A stretch of DNA of 64,000 nt from Histomonas meleagridis (GCA_020186115.1 WSYJ01000186.1:1719501-1783500); one strand, 5' to 3'; positions 9,867 to 20,858 are shown, counted from the first letter of the stretch. Numbers and translations: made by a program. Notes: generated by a model not told the origin, from the sequence alone.

Positions 9867-10250
9867 AAAAGTGGCTATACAATTACCGTTAGAGAAATAA
9901 TTGACTAAGTTCGTTCACATCCAAATTTCTTTTTTAATAAATAAGATTGTTATTTCATAGTGTCTAATGAAAACCACATTATATTCTTGCATAATATCTA
10001 ACTAATGCAAGTTGAAAGATATTAGAATTAACAAAATTAATGCAAGAAAATTATTTTACACAATACATTTTAAAATGAATTCTCAATGAATTTAGTTGGA
10101 ATATTACCAATCTCATATCAATTTATTTATAGATACTTATGTAAAATGAATATTTTAAACATTAAAATGGTTTAATATATTTTTCACATCATATTTCAGT
10201 GATATTTTGAATCCGAATAAACGGTTGAAAGGTTTGACCACTCCATCCAA
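9867..10250. promoter_or_regulatory. Divergent promoter region between NAA10 and eIF3c
   Basis: A 384-bp region between two divergent starts. The eIF3c side has GGTTTGACCACTCC at 10231-10244, ending 6 bp before the ATG. It resembles the element in front of the two ribosomal protein genes in this window. The NAA10 side has CCACTTTT abutting the ATG. No other features were seen. Confidence 0.45.
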
Positions 10251-12371
10251 ATGTCTCGTTTCTTTGTTGAATCAAGTAGTGACAATGATGAAGAAGATTT
10301 TGAAGAAGAAGAGGAAAAGAAGATTGCTGAAGAAGAAACAAAGCCAGCAAAATCTTCTTTTTTTGATTCTACACCAACATATCGAGAAACAAAACGCACT
10401 TTTATGTCAGAAAAGCAAAAACGTTGGATTGAACTTCGTAATTCGTTAGATTCTGTATTAGATGAACTTGAGTTAGGAAATTATAAAAAATCTTATGAAA
10501 ATTTCCAACAATTACAAAAAAGTTATTACAAAGCTAGCAAGGCAATTAAAGAAAATGGCCATCCTGATTTCTTTATTCGTTCAATGAGTGAAATTGTCAC
10601 AAAAATTGAAGAATTGGTTGAAACCGAAAAAGAATTAAGGCGTTTTTCACAAGATCTTAAATCATTTTGCAAAGCCTTTAATGACATTCTCGAAGATTAC
10701 AAGAAAAATCCAGATGATTTCCAAGAAGATGATTTCGATACTATGGATGATTTTGATGAGGAAGAAGAAGAAACTGTTACCACCGGTAAATCTGGTGGAG
10801 GTGGTTGGTTCGTTAGTTCTGATGATGATGAAGCTGACAATATCAAGAAGAAAGTTGAACAAGAAGCCAAACCTCATCAATCTGTTCGTAGGAAGGAAGT
10901 CAACTTTGCAGACTCTGTTGAAGCTCGTATTGATGCCGAATCCAACAAAGTAATTGATATCAATACAGTCAAAACCGAATTACCAGTCTTCACTAAAAAA
11001 CGTGAAAGTGGTAAAGTTTCCACAACCACCCAACACCTTAGCGACATGTATGATGCCGTTGTTGGCCAAGACAAAGAACTTGCCAAAGCCGTTCAACTTG
11101 AGTTATGCCAAACGGTCTCCCCTCTATCGTCCAACTCACCAATTCCGCTTCATGACTGGGAACTTGTTTTACGTTATTTACCCGATCTTAAAGATGAAGG
11201 CAAGACCCTTCTTACCCTTTTCGAGCGTCTTAATCATGATTTTTGGGCACACTCTGTTGATCCACGACATTTATTTACACCTGACGTATCCAAACTTCAT
11301 CAAATTGTACCCAAATTTATTGATTTACTTAAAGATATTTCCGATTGTTTAATTAAAACTGGCGACAAATCATATGCAGCACGAATATATTTAATTTTAG
11401 AGGAACATCTTTATCATAAGGAAACAGAAGACATAACACCGTTAGCATATTTTGTCATTGAAGCAGCATCTACACCTGGTACATTTAGTGACGATGTCGC
11501 AATGGACATGAAAGCGCGCGCAGCATTATATCTATGTATTAACTTAGCAGTACGTAAGCATCCGATTGAAGCATCGAAACTTTACAGTCGAATTCCATTA
11601 ATTTCAAGTTCGAATCCGATCACACAAATCTTAGCAAACAGAGCACTTGCATCTATTGGTATCGAAGCGTTCAAACAAGGATATTACTTAATAGCGCATC
11701 AATACTTATGCAAATTTAATCGATTAGAATATATCGCGAAGAACATTGGACAAGCACCAATAATATATCCGCCATGGTTAGTGATAGAGCCAAATTATCT
11801 TTTGTTACTGAACTATCTTTCAACTGTTTTATTAGATTTGCCATATTTAACAGTAACTTCAAAGGCAGAAAACTTGTTAATCGATAATTCTTTACATAGG
11901 AAATTACAAAAGGTTCCAATAGTGTTCCATCCAGAGGCAATCCTTCAGAAAATTGTGTTGGCGATACATAAAGCTAAGAATGGCGATTGGAAAAACGCTT
12001 ATAAAGTATTCAAAGATGACTTGTCAAAATATTATCCAAATCACGAAGGTTTCATTGAAAGTTTGAAACAAATTTCGATGACATGTTTCTTATTAACCGC
12101 TAACCAGTTTTATGACAACATTTCGGTTGAGGATTTGGCAAAAATGTTTGAATTAACCAATGAAAAAGTGACAGAAATTGTGAAAGGAATGATCGGCGGT
12201 AATGGACCAATAGAAAATGCGAAAATAGAATTTAACGGTCAGCTTGATGGTAATAATTTCATTATATTCGAACAAACAGAGGTGGAAAGCCCATTGGTGG
12301 GTTATGGACAGATGATCAGTTATAGATCAGACATTATAGCATCGAAACTGAATGGAAAATCTGAACTTTGA
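10251..12371 (+). CDS. Eukaryotic translation initiation factor 3 subunit C
   Basis: 706 aa. The start MSRFF followed by a Ser/Asp/Glu-rich stretch matches eIF3c. The segment FMSEKQKRWIELRNSLDSVLDELE, then the central helical repeats and the C-terminal PCI domain (ENISVEDLAKMFELTNEKVTEIVKGMI), are typical. It forms the core of eIF3 on the 40S subunit in the cytosol. It is shorter than human eIF3c (913 aa). The C-terminal basic tail is absent, as in other reduced eukaryotes. It is divergent from NAA10, and the two together fit a translation-linked neighbourhood. Confidence 0.9.
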   Translation: MSRFFVESSSDNDEEDFEEEEEKKIAEEETKPAKSSFFDSTPTYRETKRTFMSEKQKRWIELRNSLDSVLDELELGNYKKSYENFQQLQKSYYKASKAIKENGHPDFFIRSMSEIVTKIEELVETEKELRRFSQDLKSFCKAFNDILEDYKKNPDDFQEDDFDTMDDFDEEEEETVTTGKSGGGGWFVSSDDDEADNIKKKVEQEAKPHQSVRRKEVNFADSVEARIDAESNKVIDINTVKTELPVFTKKRESGKVSTTTQHLSDMYDAVVGQDKELAKAVQLELCQTVSPLSSNSPIPLHDWELVLRYLPDLKDEGKTLLTLFERLNHDFWAHSVDPRHLFTPDVSKLHQIVPKFIDLLKDISDCLIKTGDKSYAARIYLILEEHLYHKETEDITPLAYFVIEAASTPGTFSDDVAMDMKARAALYLCINLAVRKHPIEASKLYSRIPLISSSNPITQILANRALASIGIEAFKQGYYLIAHQYLCKFNRLEYIAKNIGQAPIIYPPWLVIEPNYLLLLNYLSTVLLDLPYLTVTSKAENLLIDNSLHRKLQKVPIVFHPEAILQKIVLAIHKAKNGDWKNAYKVFKDDLSKYYPNHEGFIESLKQISMTCFLLTANQFYDNISVEDLAKMFELTNEKVTEIVKGMIGGNGPIENAKIEFNGQLDGNNFIIFEQTEVESPLVGYGQMISYRSDIIASKLNGKSEL

Positions 12372-13170
12372 ATAAAGCTTCTTCTGAAATAAATATTTAA
12401 TTATTTAATTAGTTATTAGATGTCATCCACTGATAATATTTCCATACATTTAATGATCTTTTTTATGTTGAAAGTATTTCTTAAATTAAATTGATGGAAA
12501 ATATTTTGGGTAAAAATAATAATTTTATAAGCAAAGGTAAACACCAAAAATCTGCGTCATTATCCTAATGGTATATTAAATATGAAATATTTTATATTTA
12601 TTTTACACTGCATAAAATCATCATTAGAATCAATTGTCTTTAATCTCAACAAAAAAAAAAATTCGAAACGTCAGTTCAGGCAACAATTAATTTATTTGTA
12701 GATAGGCTACCGTCATCTGTACACTATCGACAGAAGTGCGGTACACTAAATCCGAGCTATAGTTTTTAAATGGAAATAATTAATTTAAAAAGAAAAGCCA
12801 ACATGTAAATGAATAACGAAGGTTTTATAAATAGAAATAAATATATGTATTTGGAGCAAATTAATCGTGATTTGAACGATAATGATCAACACAAGTTGAT
12901 GATGAAGTAGTTGTTATTAAGAACACGTATCAAGAAATATTACGTTACTGAAATGTTATAAATCTGTAATCATTTTAATGAATAAGAAAAAAAAAAATTT
13001 AATCATTCGACAAGATATTATTATTTTATTAAAATTGAATGCTGTTGTAATTTGATTCCTCAGTTTACGTTTGTTTGATGAGCGCTCCTTCCGCATCTTT
13101 TTATACAAAACAATGATTAACAAAAACGGAAAAATATTTTAATACTACATTTTAACATATTTATTATAAC
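12372..13170. other. Intergenic, no gene seen
   Basis: AT-rich. A short, less AT-rich patch at about 12690-12760 might be a worn-out coding fragment, but I cannot identify it. Confidence 0.4.
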
Positions 13171-13542
13171 TCAAATCCATTGGTCCTCATCTTCCGTTTT
13201 CAAACTATTAAATTCATCGTTGGCATTTTCGTGATTTCCTTCGGTATTTGATGACATATTATTATTTATATTTGATAACGATTTTGTTTTCGTTGTTTGT
13301 TTCTTATTTCTCTTCAACATAAATACATAACAAAAGAAATTCCTCAATAAAAAATAAAATATTTTATAATTTTGCGCATAAATGAATAATTTCTTCATTT
13401 CCACTTGCAACTGCATATTATATTTGCCTGTATTTTCTATATTGGCACCATTCATAAGTAAATATTTTAAACATTTAACAGAAGAAAAAAATGCTGCATA
13501 ATCGATTAATGTAACATCTTCTTTATTGTTTACTTTACACAT
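13171..13542 (-). pseudogene. Mosaic relic: DUF3447 ankyrin fragment joined to a BspA-type cytoplasmic tail
   Basis: The first ~42 residues (VTLIDYAAFFSSVKCLKYLL) match the ankyrin gene at 55672 (VTLIDYAAYFAAIKCFKHLL). A frameshift after TGKY puts the following matching residues (YAVASGNEEIIHLCA) out of frame. Further on the open frame becomes a hydrophobic stretch (FYFLLRNFFCYVFM), then a basic and Asn/Glu-rich tail ending EDEDQWI. That ending is like the C-termini of three BspA-like proteins in this window (EDEDNWL, EEEDKWI, NEDDKWLF). It lies just downstream of the BspA-like gene at 13842, on the same strand. It is probably a recombination scar, not a working gene. Confidence 0.55.
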
Positions 13543-13841
13543 TTGTAAATAAATAATAAAGAAGTGGCTTGACTTAAATCAATTAAAAGTTTACGGCGCG
13601 CTCAAAAAGTGTTACCGCATAATACCAATGCAAGTAATCACAATATAAGTAGTACACTTACTTAGTATGTTTACTAAAACTAAGTTATATAACAATAATA
13701 ATTTTTACAAAAGTTTTACAAAAACAAAAGGCGCAATACTAAAATTAAAGTTGGAAGAAAATAACGATGTGACGTTGAATCGATTATACAAAAAATGAGA
13801 AAATTTAGAACATACTATATATTATTATTTATTTATCTAAA
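13543..13841. other. Intergenic with a copy of a repeated 13-mer
   Basis: It contains GCTCAAAAAGTGT at 13600-13612. This is identical to one arm of the hairpin at 30841-30883, and the flanking bases on one side also match (CGG close by). Otherwise AT-rich with no gene. Confidence 0.35.
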
Positions 13842-15737
13842 TCACATTTGCTCAATGAATTTCTCTTCTTTGAAGTCATCTGCAAATGGATCTTCTTCAA
13901 TATTTGAGATAGATATTCCTGTTGTGAATGTGTTTGTAGTTTGGTTATTATCATTTTGTTGTTCTGAAACTTCATTTTCATCAATTTCTTCTTTTTTATT
14001 TTTAATTCGTATCAATAATATAATCAGTAATGAAATTATAATAATAATAATAACAATAACACAAACGATTATTATGATAATTGTTGTTTTGTTGTCATTT
14101 GTTTGAAATTCATTGCTATAAATAAATGTAAAGAAGTTCGAATAATAAATATAATAAGTTGAATAAATAATAACTGTGTAATCATAATATATAAATTCTG
14201 TTTCAATATAAACATTCGATGAATTAATTGCAATTAGTGAAAGTGATTTTGTTTGTATTTCATAATAAGTAAATGAATGCGTAAATGATAATGTGATCGT
14301 TAATAGATATGAAAAAGATTTCGTTAAATCATTTTGAAATGATTCAGTAAATGTATTCGATTTTGAATATGTATTACTACGACTGAATGTATTTGACATA
14401 GAATATGTATTACTTTTGCTAAGTGTGTGCGATTGAAAAAATGTATTTGATTGAGAAAATGTATATGATGCTGAAAATGAAAGTGTTGGAATTGGTTTGC
14501 AATTTCCTTCTGCATATGATTTGATAACTTTTAATGATCCAAAGTTACTTCCTATATATGTTGGATATGTTATAACTGTTGCTGTAACATTATAAAATGC
14601 ATTTGCTCCAATATTTGGTTCTGTATCACCATAATAATAAATACATTCAAGTGCATTACAATTACCAAATGCTGAACCTCCAATTTCTTTTATTCCATAC
14701 CCAAGTGTTAATATAATTAAATTAGAACATAATGAAAATGCTGAAACACCAATCGATGTGACTGAATTCGGTATTGTAATGTTTTTGATTGATGAACATA
14801 ATGAAAACGCTGATTCACCAATTGTTGTAACATTTCCTCCAAAAATAATCGTTTCTAAATGTGAACATAATGAAAATGCTGAACCACCAATATCTAATAT
14901 AGAATTACCAAAATTAACTGAAATAACTAACGGCCATCCTGAAAATGCACCACTTGGAATGGTATAAATTCCTTCACGAATATTTATAAATTTCGTGATG
15001 CTTTTATATTGTTCAATTTCAGTAAAATCACTTGAGTTTGTTATTGTTAATGTTAAATTATTATCATAAAATAATTGAAAAGAATTTATGAAAAATACAA
15101 CAAAAATTATAACATTTTTATGTTTTTTCTTTTCGCATGTTTTCAATTTGTAGTTGGTCAAAAAAAAATTATGTGGAAACAGTGGTTTTTTCTGAAAAAA
15201 ATTGATATAAACCACCACAATCATCATTGAAAAAATAGCGGTTAAATGAGCATAAACATTGAATTTAAATGGTCGGTCTGTTTTATCGTTTTGCATCAAT
15301 GGAAAACAAAGAAATTCAAACTGGTTTAAAGACATATCCCCATAATGCATATTCAAAGGTTGTGTTGATATATTGTTTTCAATAGGCATACTAGCTATAA
15401 AGAACTCATTTTGTGTAATTGTAAAATATGATGCAAGGAATTTTATTTTGTCATAAAAGAACTGAAGTATTTCTGATGTACACTTGCTGTCAGTCAAGAA
15501 ATTTGAAAATATACTTGTTTTAAAGAAAGTAGAATTAATGTTAAATATATCAAAATTCGCATGCTTAATTCCAAAGACTGGAACTTCTACATTGTATGTA
15601 TGAGTGGGCCTTTCTTTGCTTAGGATCTTTTTCATATTTGATATTTTTGTAGTTGTAAAAAATGGAATTCCTGGTATTGTATCGGATGTAAATTGCTTTA
15701 TTATGCCTGAAATGAACAGCAAACGAAGAATTTTCAT
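13842..15737 (-). CDS. BspA-like leucine-rich-repeat surface protein (copy A), mosaic
   Basis: 631 aa. An N-terminal signal peptide (MKILRLLFISGIIKQF) leads into ~160 unrecognised residues, a hydrophobic segment (AIFSMMIVVVYINFF), a basic linker and a second hydrophobic segment (NVIIFVVFFINSF). BspA/TpLRR repeats follow (ESAFSLCSSIKNITIPNSVTS type). Next come a Ser/Thr/Asn stalk of SNTF repeats, a Tyr-rich juxtamembrane block (YYDYTVIIYSTYYIYYSNF), a long Ile-rich membrane helix and a cytosolic tail with DPF. These proteins mediate adhesion and endocytosis at the trichomonad surface. The LRR core shows no difference from copy B over 690 bp. The tail lacks the EDxW ending of the other copies. 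Confidence 0.8.
   Translation of the reverse strand: MKILRLLFISGIIKQFTSDTIPGIPFFTTTKISNMKKILSKERPTHTYNVEVPVFGIKHANFDIFNINSTFFKTSIFSNFLTDSKCTSEILQFFYDKIKFLASYFTITQNEFFIASMPIENNISTQPLNMHYGDMSLNQFEFLCFPLMQNDKTDRPFKFNVYAHLTAIFSMMIVVVYINFFQKKPLFPHNFFLTNYKLKTCEKKKHKNVIIFVVFFINSFQLFYDNNLTLTITNSSDFTEIEQYKSITKFINIREGIYTIPSGAFSGWPLVISVNFGNSILDIGGSAFSLCSHLETIIFGGNVTTIGESAFSLCSSIKNITIPNSVTSIGVSAFSLCSNLIILTLGYGIKEIGGSAFGNCNALECIYYYGDTEPNIGANAFYNVTATVITYPTYIGSNFGSLKVIKSYAEGNCKPIPTLSFSASYTFSQSNTFFQSHTLSKSNTYSMSNTFSRSNTYSKSNTFTESFQNDLTKSFSYLLTITLSFTHSFTYYEIQTKSLSLIAINSSNVYIETEFIYYDYTVIIYSTYYIYYSNFFTFIYSNEFQTNDNKTTIIIIIVCVIVIIIIIISLLIILLIRIKNKKEEIDENEVSEQQNDNNQTTNTFTTGISISNIEEDPFADDFKEEKFIEQM
14461..15150. 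repeat. 690-bp segment also present at 17177-17866 (copy A)
   Basis: I see no mismatch or indel against the second copy; the constant offset is 2716 bp. It covers the LRR core of the BspA-like gene, from the basic linker to the start of the Ser/Thr stalk. Similarity stops abruptly on the N-terminal side and fades on the stalk side. Confidence 0.85.
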
Positions 15738-16605
15738 ACTTCAAGATCTAATATAGTTGAAGGCCTTTACTAAATACACATCGGCCAATACAAAAGTTAA
15801 AAATCATACGGTTAATATGTAAAAAATTTGTTGTTTAATTGAAGTTTTTCAATTGAACCTAAAATTTGTTTGTTTCAATATTTAAAGACACCAGGAAAAG
15901 ATAATACATTTAATGCTTGCAAATGCACTTTTAAATAATATAATGAATGGATGTGTTAGAGCTGAGTTTGCTGATTAAAATGATATATCTTTGTTGTTGT
16001 TGAGCACTTTTTATAGTATTAAATTTCATGATTTTTAAGAGATATGCGTTTTATTCTTTTTATGTTAATATATTTTGCGTGATACTGGTAAATATGAATA
16101 AGTTAAACACATTCTAACATACATTCGAGATATTATGTATAATTAAGTGATATATTGCAAAGATAAACATATTGTATGCTAATACATAGCAAATAAAGTT
16201 ATATCACAAACTCCTTGTTACTTCTATATTGATGGTGATTCTTAATAGATTGATTCTAATTATCTTTAAATATAATATTTTGAGGTATGAATGTTTTTCA
16301 TATAAATAAAATATTTTTCCATTAATGTTTTGTAAAGTAACTTAATGATTTATATCATTTACATTTAACATTTAATACTAAACGAAATATTTCTATTGTA
16401 AACTACAAATCATTTTGTAAATGAATAATATGATTCCGTTTGATCTTTAGAATGTTACATCAACAATATTCAGCATTTTCGATGTTTTCATTGTTGATTA
16501 TATCAAAGTGATAATCGATTAATATTTCTCATTGCGAATCATTTCATAGTTTTTATTTAAATTAAAAATATATCAATTAAAAATATATTTTTATTTTAAA
16601 TTAAA
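15738..16605. other. Intergenic between the two BspA-like genes
   Basis: About 870 bp of AT-rich DNA. No gene or repeat was recognised. It presumably holds the promoter of copy A and the terminator of copy B. Confidence 0.4.
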
Positions 16606-18360
16606 TCACAGCCAATTGTCTTCATCTTCTTTAACAATATCTTCAACTAAAGTATTGACATCTTCCTTTTGATTTAAACTTGATGTAGTTGAATCTTTAA
16701 ATTGTAATGTTGAAGTCGATTTTCCTTTTTTGTTATTATTTTTAATTAAGAATATAACAATTCCAACAATTATTAAAACTAATGCAATTGATCCGCAAAC
16801 AATTCCAATCAATGCATTCATTGTAAGTCCATTCGTATGTAAAATGTTCGTGCGAAACATTGTAATGAAATTTGAATAATAATTGTAATATGTCGAATAC
16901 ATAATAACTGTGTAATCATAATAAAGAAATTCCGTTTCGATATAAGAAAATGTTGAATTAAATATGGATAATGAAAGTGACCTTGTTTGCGTTTCATAAT
17001 ATGTAAATGAATATGCAATTGTCAATGTATACGTTAATGCATATGAAAACGAAAATGTGAAATCGCTTTGAAACGATTGAGTGAATGTATTTGACTGTGA
17101 ATATGTGTTACTACAACTGAATGTATTTGACTGTGAATATGTGTTACTTCGACTGAATGTATTTGATTGAGAATATGTATATGATGCTGAAAATGAAAGT
17201 GTTGGAATTGGTTTGCAATTTCCTTCTGCATATGATTTGATAACTTTTAATGATCCAAAGTTACTTCCTATATATGTTGGATATGTTATAACTGTTGCTG
17301 TAACATTATAAAATGCATTTGCTCCAATATTTGGTTCTGTATCACCATAATAATAAATACATTCAAGTGCATTACAATTACCAAATGCTGAACCTCCAAT
17401 TTCTTTTATTCCATACCCAAGTGTTAATATAATTAAATTAGAACATAATGAAAATGCTGAAACACCAATCGATGTGACTGAATTCGGTATTGTAATGTTT
17501 TTGATTGATGAACATAATGAAAACGCTGATTCACCAATTGTTGTAACATTTCCTCCAAAAATAATCGTTTCTAAATGTGAACATAATGAAAATGCTGAAC
17601 CACCAATATCTAATATAGAATTACCAAAATTAACTGAAATAACTAACGGCCATCCTGAAAATGCACCACTTGGAATGGTATAAATTCCTTCACGAATATT
17701 TATAAATTTCGTGATGCTTTTATATTGTTCAATTTCAGTAAAATCACTTGAGTTTGTTATTGTTAATGTTAAATTATTATCATAAAATAATTGAAAAGAA
17801 TTTATGAAAAATACAACAAAAATTATAACATTTTTATGTTTTTTCTTTTCGCATGTTTTCAATTTGTTAAGTAAAAATTTAATTTCATAACATAAAAAAA
17901 ATCCCAAAATAAAAAAGTAACGCATTAGAGTTTGAACATTTTCATTGAATTTGAACATTTTCTTTATGAAACTATTATTCATTGGCATTGCTAAATGTGC
18001 TTTTAATGAAAAATGATTAAGTACTAAAGAAAAGAATTGGAAACAATGTTTAACGTATGAAATAGGTAATTCTAGCAAAGGGGAATGGCACTGACATCTT
18101 CTTGTGCTGATATTAAATGGATTCAATTCATTATCTTTTAGCATAATAAAATTGGTGACTTTGATGGATACATTCTTTTTATTAAGGCATGAGAATGTAA
18201 AGTATGTCTCCCACTTGGATTTTAAAGTAAGGCAAGGGGAGTACTGGTGAGTTTGAGAAATAGATAATTGATCACTAAAAATCTTGGAGCATAAGTTTTT
18301 TGGTGAGGTTTGTAATAAGCAAAAGAAATGTATGGGAAAAACCAAGATGAAATAACACAT
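16606..18360 (-). CDS. BspA-like leucine-rich-repeat surface protein (copy B), mosaic
   Basis: 584 aa from the ATG at 18360; the open frame extends three codons further to a TTG. The signal peptide (MCYFILVFPIHFFCLLQ) is followed by ~130 residues with several Cys, unrelated to copy A. A hydrophobic segment (YFFILGFFLCYEIKFLL) precedes the LRR core shared with copy A. After the shared core come SNTF/SQSN stalk repeats, the Tyr-rich block (YYDYTVIMYSTYYNYYSNF), a membrane helix (ALIGIVCGSIALVLIIVGIVIFLI) and a tail ending KEDEDNWL. Role as for copy A. It is a tandem partner 869 bp from copy A on the same strand. Confidence 0.8.
   Translation of the reverse strand: MCYFILVFPIHFFCLLQTSPKNLCSKIFSDQLSISQTHQYSPCLTLKSKWETYFTFSCLNKKNVSIKVTNFIMLKDNELNPFNISTRRCQCHSPLLELPISYVKHCFQFFSLVLNHFSLKAHLAMPMNNSFIKKMFKFNENVQTLMRYFFILGFFLCYEIKFLLNKLKTCEKKKHKNVIIFVVFFINSFQLFYDNNLTLTITNSSDFTEIEQYKSITKFINIREGIYTIPSGAFSGWPLVISVNFGNSILDIGGSAFSLCSHLETIIFGGNVTTIGESAFSLCSSIKNITIPNSVTSIGVSAFSLCSNLIILTLGYGIKEIGGSAFGNCNALECIYYYGDTEPNIGANAFYNVTATVITYPTYIGSNFGSLKVIKSYAEGNCKPIPTLSFSASYTYSQSNTFSRSNTYSQSNTFSCSNTYSQSNTFTQSFQSDFTFSFSYALTYTLTIAYSFTYYETQTRSLSLSIFNSTFSYIETEFLYYDYTVIMYSTYYNYYSNFITMFRTNILHTNGLTMNALIGIVCGSIALVLIIVGIVIFLIKNNNKKGKSTSTLQFKDSTTSSLNQKEDVNTLVEDIVKEDEDNWL
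17177..17866. repeat. 690-bp segment also present at 14461-15150 (copy B)
   Basis: Partner of the copy in gene A, with no difference found by eye. It is bounded sharply at the linker codons on the N-terminal side. Confidence 0.85.
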
Positions 18361-19294
18361 TCGTGCCAAAACTTGAGAAACTTGCTAATAAATCAGTCAA
18401 ATACGATACAGAAAGCTTCAACCGCTTCTTCTTTTCGTCAGTTCATTTGTATAACTTTTACTGAAACGCGTTTTATTGTTTTTGCAATCGGAAGATGTTC
18501 ACAAAGCTGAAACGTAATGGTATTAATGAAAAGTGACAGAAAGTTCCTTATTCAAATTGTCGAAGAAGACAAAAAAATGAAAGAAAGAAAATGATATCGT
18601 TTAGCATCAAAATCATTCAACACCTGAAGAATCATATGAAGCATCAATTAAATTTCATCGAAATGATATCTTTAAATATATTTAAAGATGGAAATTATTA
18701 AAAAAAAATTTAATTGAAAAAAATATTATCAAAATATTTGATCCAAAGTATCTTAAATATAATAGAAATGGGTACGCATATGGAGAAACTTATCCTTTCT
18801 TGGATTATTTCATGGACAAATTATATGAAAATATTTCAAAAGATGGTTATGTACTTGATAAGGAGAAATGAAATTTTTAAAAATAATTCGAAATGTAAGA
18901 CATAAGGAAAGGATTGTATACTGATAGTTTTTTTAATAACGAAGGCTTGCGTTTTTGTGTTGAAATTGATCGTTTTGGATTGAGAAGGCATTCAAAAAAC
19001 CGCTACGATGTGGAGGTTATAATCATGATTATGTTAATGTTAAGCATTTTTAATTGAATTATTTTCATTGAAATTTTCCATCGTTTTTTTACAACGAGGA
19101 ATTACCCTTTGCCGATTAAAAATCAAACAAAACCAATCGGAAAAATCCGATATGTTCAATTCCTTTCAATTGCGGGCGGTTCCTTTAGCGCACCCGTATT
19201 ATTTTATAATCTTAACGTTTATATTATTTTGCACAAAAAAACTGAAAATCAAAAACAAAATAAAAATTAGATTAGGGGAGAAGTCCCGGGGTTT
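18361..19294 (+). pseudogene. Gene-free stretch with ankyrin and other coding relics
   Basis: At 18605-18685 the plus strand reads NHSTPEESYEASIKFHRNDI then FKYI and a stop. This matches NHSTFEDGYEVAIKYHSNEI in the ankyrin gene at 55672, so it is a DUF3447 relic. At 18731-18871 another open stretch encodes NGYAYGETYPFLDYFMDKLY, which I cannot place. A few more coding-like words follow up to ~19030. No intact gene. Confidence 0.5.
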
Positions 19295-19867
19295 TTACCA
19301 ATAACGGCGGCCATATTGGAAGCTCATGTATTGGATTCCTGTTGTCTTAACAACATCACCTGAGTGTGGTGCATGGATGCAGTTTCCAGAGCCGACATAG
19401 ATACCAACATGGGAAACTGGGCTGTAGAAGCAGCAGACATCACCTGGCAAAAGGTTAGCTTGTGTAACTTTTGTACCACTTTGTGATTGAGCACTTGCGG
19501 TTCTTGGGATTGAGATACCAACTTGAGCATGGCACCATTGTGTTAAACCAGAGCAGTCGAATGTGTTTGGACCAGCTGCACCATAAACATATGAGCATCC
19601 AAGCTTGGATTTAGCATAAGAAACGATTGTATCACCAACTGAGTTTGAGGATTGAGCAACTTTTACGAATTGAGCACGGACATATGCATCATGGCCACGG
19701 AGATCGATTTTGATCCATTGTGAAGTTTGTTCCTTGATTGTAACCTTTGTTCCTTTAACGAGAAGAGCGATTGGCCTTGGGAACTTTGTTGATTTGAAGA
19801 CAGGGGCATTCTTTGTGATAACACCAGTAAGTGTTGCACTGCAAGCAGCAAGAAGGAAGCTTAACAT
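19295..19867 (-). CDS. NlpC/P60 family peptidoglycan hydrolase
   Basis: 190 aa. A signal peptide (MLSFLLAACSA) is followed by a bacterial-type SH3 domain (residues ~15-70) and an NlpC/P60 catalytic domain with Cys105 in DCSG, His153 in SHVGIYVG and His165 in CIHAP. The family cuts D-glutamyl-meso-DAP bonds in bacterial peptidoglycan. Trichomonads are known to have gained NlpC/P60 genes from bacteria and to use them against bacteria. All catalytic residues are present and the length suits a secreted two-domain enzyme. The N-terminal Cys9 could suggest a lipobox remnant, but this is weak. Confidence in function is high. Confidence 0.92.
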   Translation of the reverse strand: MLSFLLAACSATLTGVITKNAPVFKSTKFPRPIALLVKGTKVTIKEQTSQWIKIDLRGHDAYVRAQFVKVAQSSNSVGDTIVSYAKSKLGCSYVYGAAGPNTFDCSGLTQWCHAQVGISIPRTASAQSQSGTKVTQANLLPGDVCCFYSPVSHVGIYVGSGNCIHAPHSGDVVKTTGIQYMSFQYGRRYW

Positions 19868-20858
19868 TAGAATGAACTTATTTTCTGTGCCATTGAATTC
19901 TTGTCATCTGACAGATCCCAAGGCGGTTTTATTTGTCAAATGACACTTGTCCATTCAAAAAGTGGAAGGAATGCATCAAATTATCGGAGCTATGATGCAA
20001 GAGTACAGTTGTGCAAAGGGTAATTTTATCCCTTTTCAAAAAAACTGATCATTTGATCGGCTCGTCTTAAAAAATTTTGAATGATGGTGTATTGAATTTT
20101 GTGCGTTTTCTAAACGAAAAAAGTGTAGTTTGAGTTCACATTTCCCCAAACGAAGTCTTTTTTAAAAGAAAATTTTATAATCGTTTTTTAGCATTTTGAA
20201 GGGTTTCTCATTACCAATTTGCTTATCTATCCTTTAGTATTTGGAGGACAAAGCTGACTTTTTGGGATTTAAAATTAATTTGATTGAATGCATCAAATTA
20301 TTATGTATTACCAAATAAAATACGCTTTGGTACAAAAGCTTCGATTGGAACCTTTGCATGAACTTTGCTTTTAAATTTATCGATATCTTAATCAAATAAA
20401 TTAACTTAACTTTTATGCATTCCGATTTTGTTTTATTTTTTTTAATTCTGTAAACGCTAGCGCTTATGTAATCAAAACATTTATATGTATATATAAATCC
20501 TGAATACCTTGTTACATTTTTGAAAACCCTTATTGTATTATTTGGAATTTCAGGTTTGTAATCGATAATTTAAGGTCCATCAAATTAATAAGTGTACACA
20601 AAAGAAAAAAGATAAAAATGTGAAATTGTTCTTTGATAATTTGTTAAGATATGTGCTGATATTTCGGTAACAAAGAGATAACCTTCCAATGAAAATAAGT
20701 ATCAAAAATCTAATCAAAAATTCTTGGAAAGAAAATATGTGTTGGGTTTATCCACTGGGACTGAATAGCGACCGTTTTTTTACCCATACAGTGATAACAA
20801 TGTAAACTATTTAATATTGACTGTGAAATTGTTTTTTTGAAAAGCAAATCCACAACAA
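19868..20858. other. Intergenic, divergent, no gene seen
   Basis: About 990 bp between the divergent NlpC and proline-rich genes. AT-rich, with a CCACTTTTTG word (minus strand) about 95 bp in front of the NlpC start. No coding potential was recognised. Confidence 0.4.
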
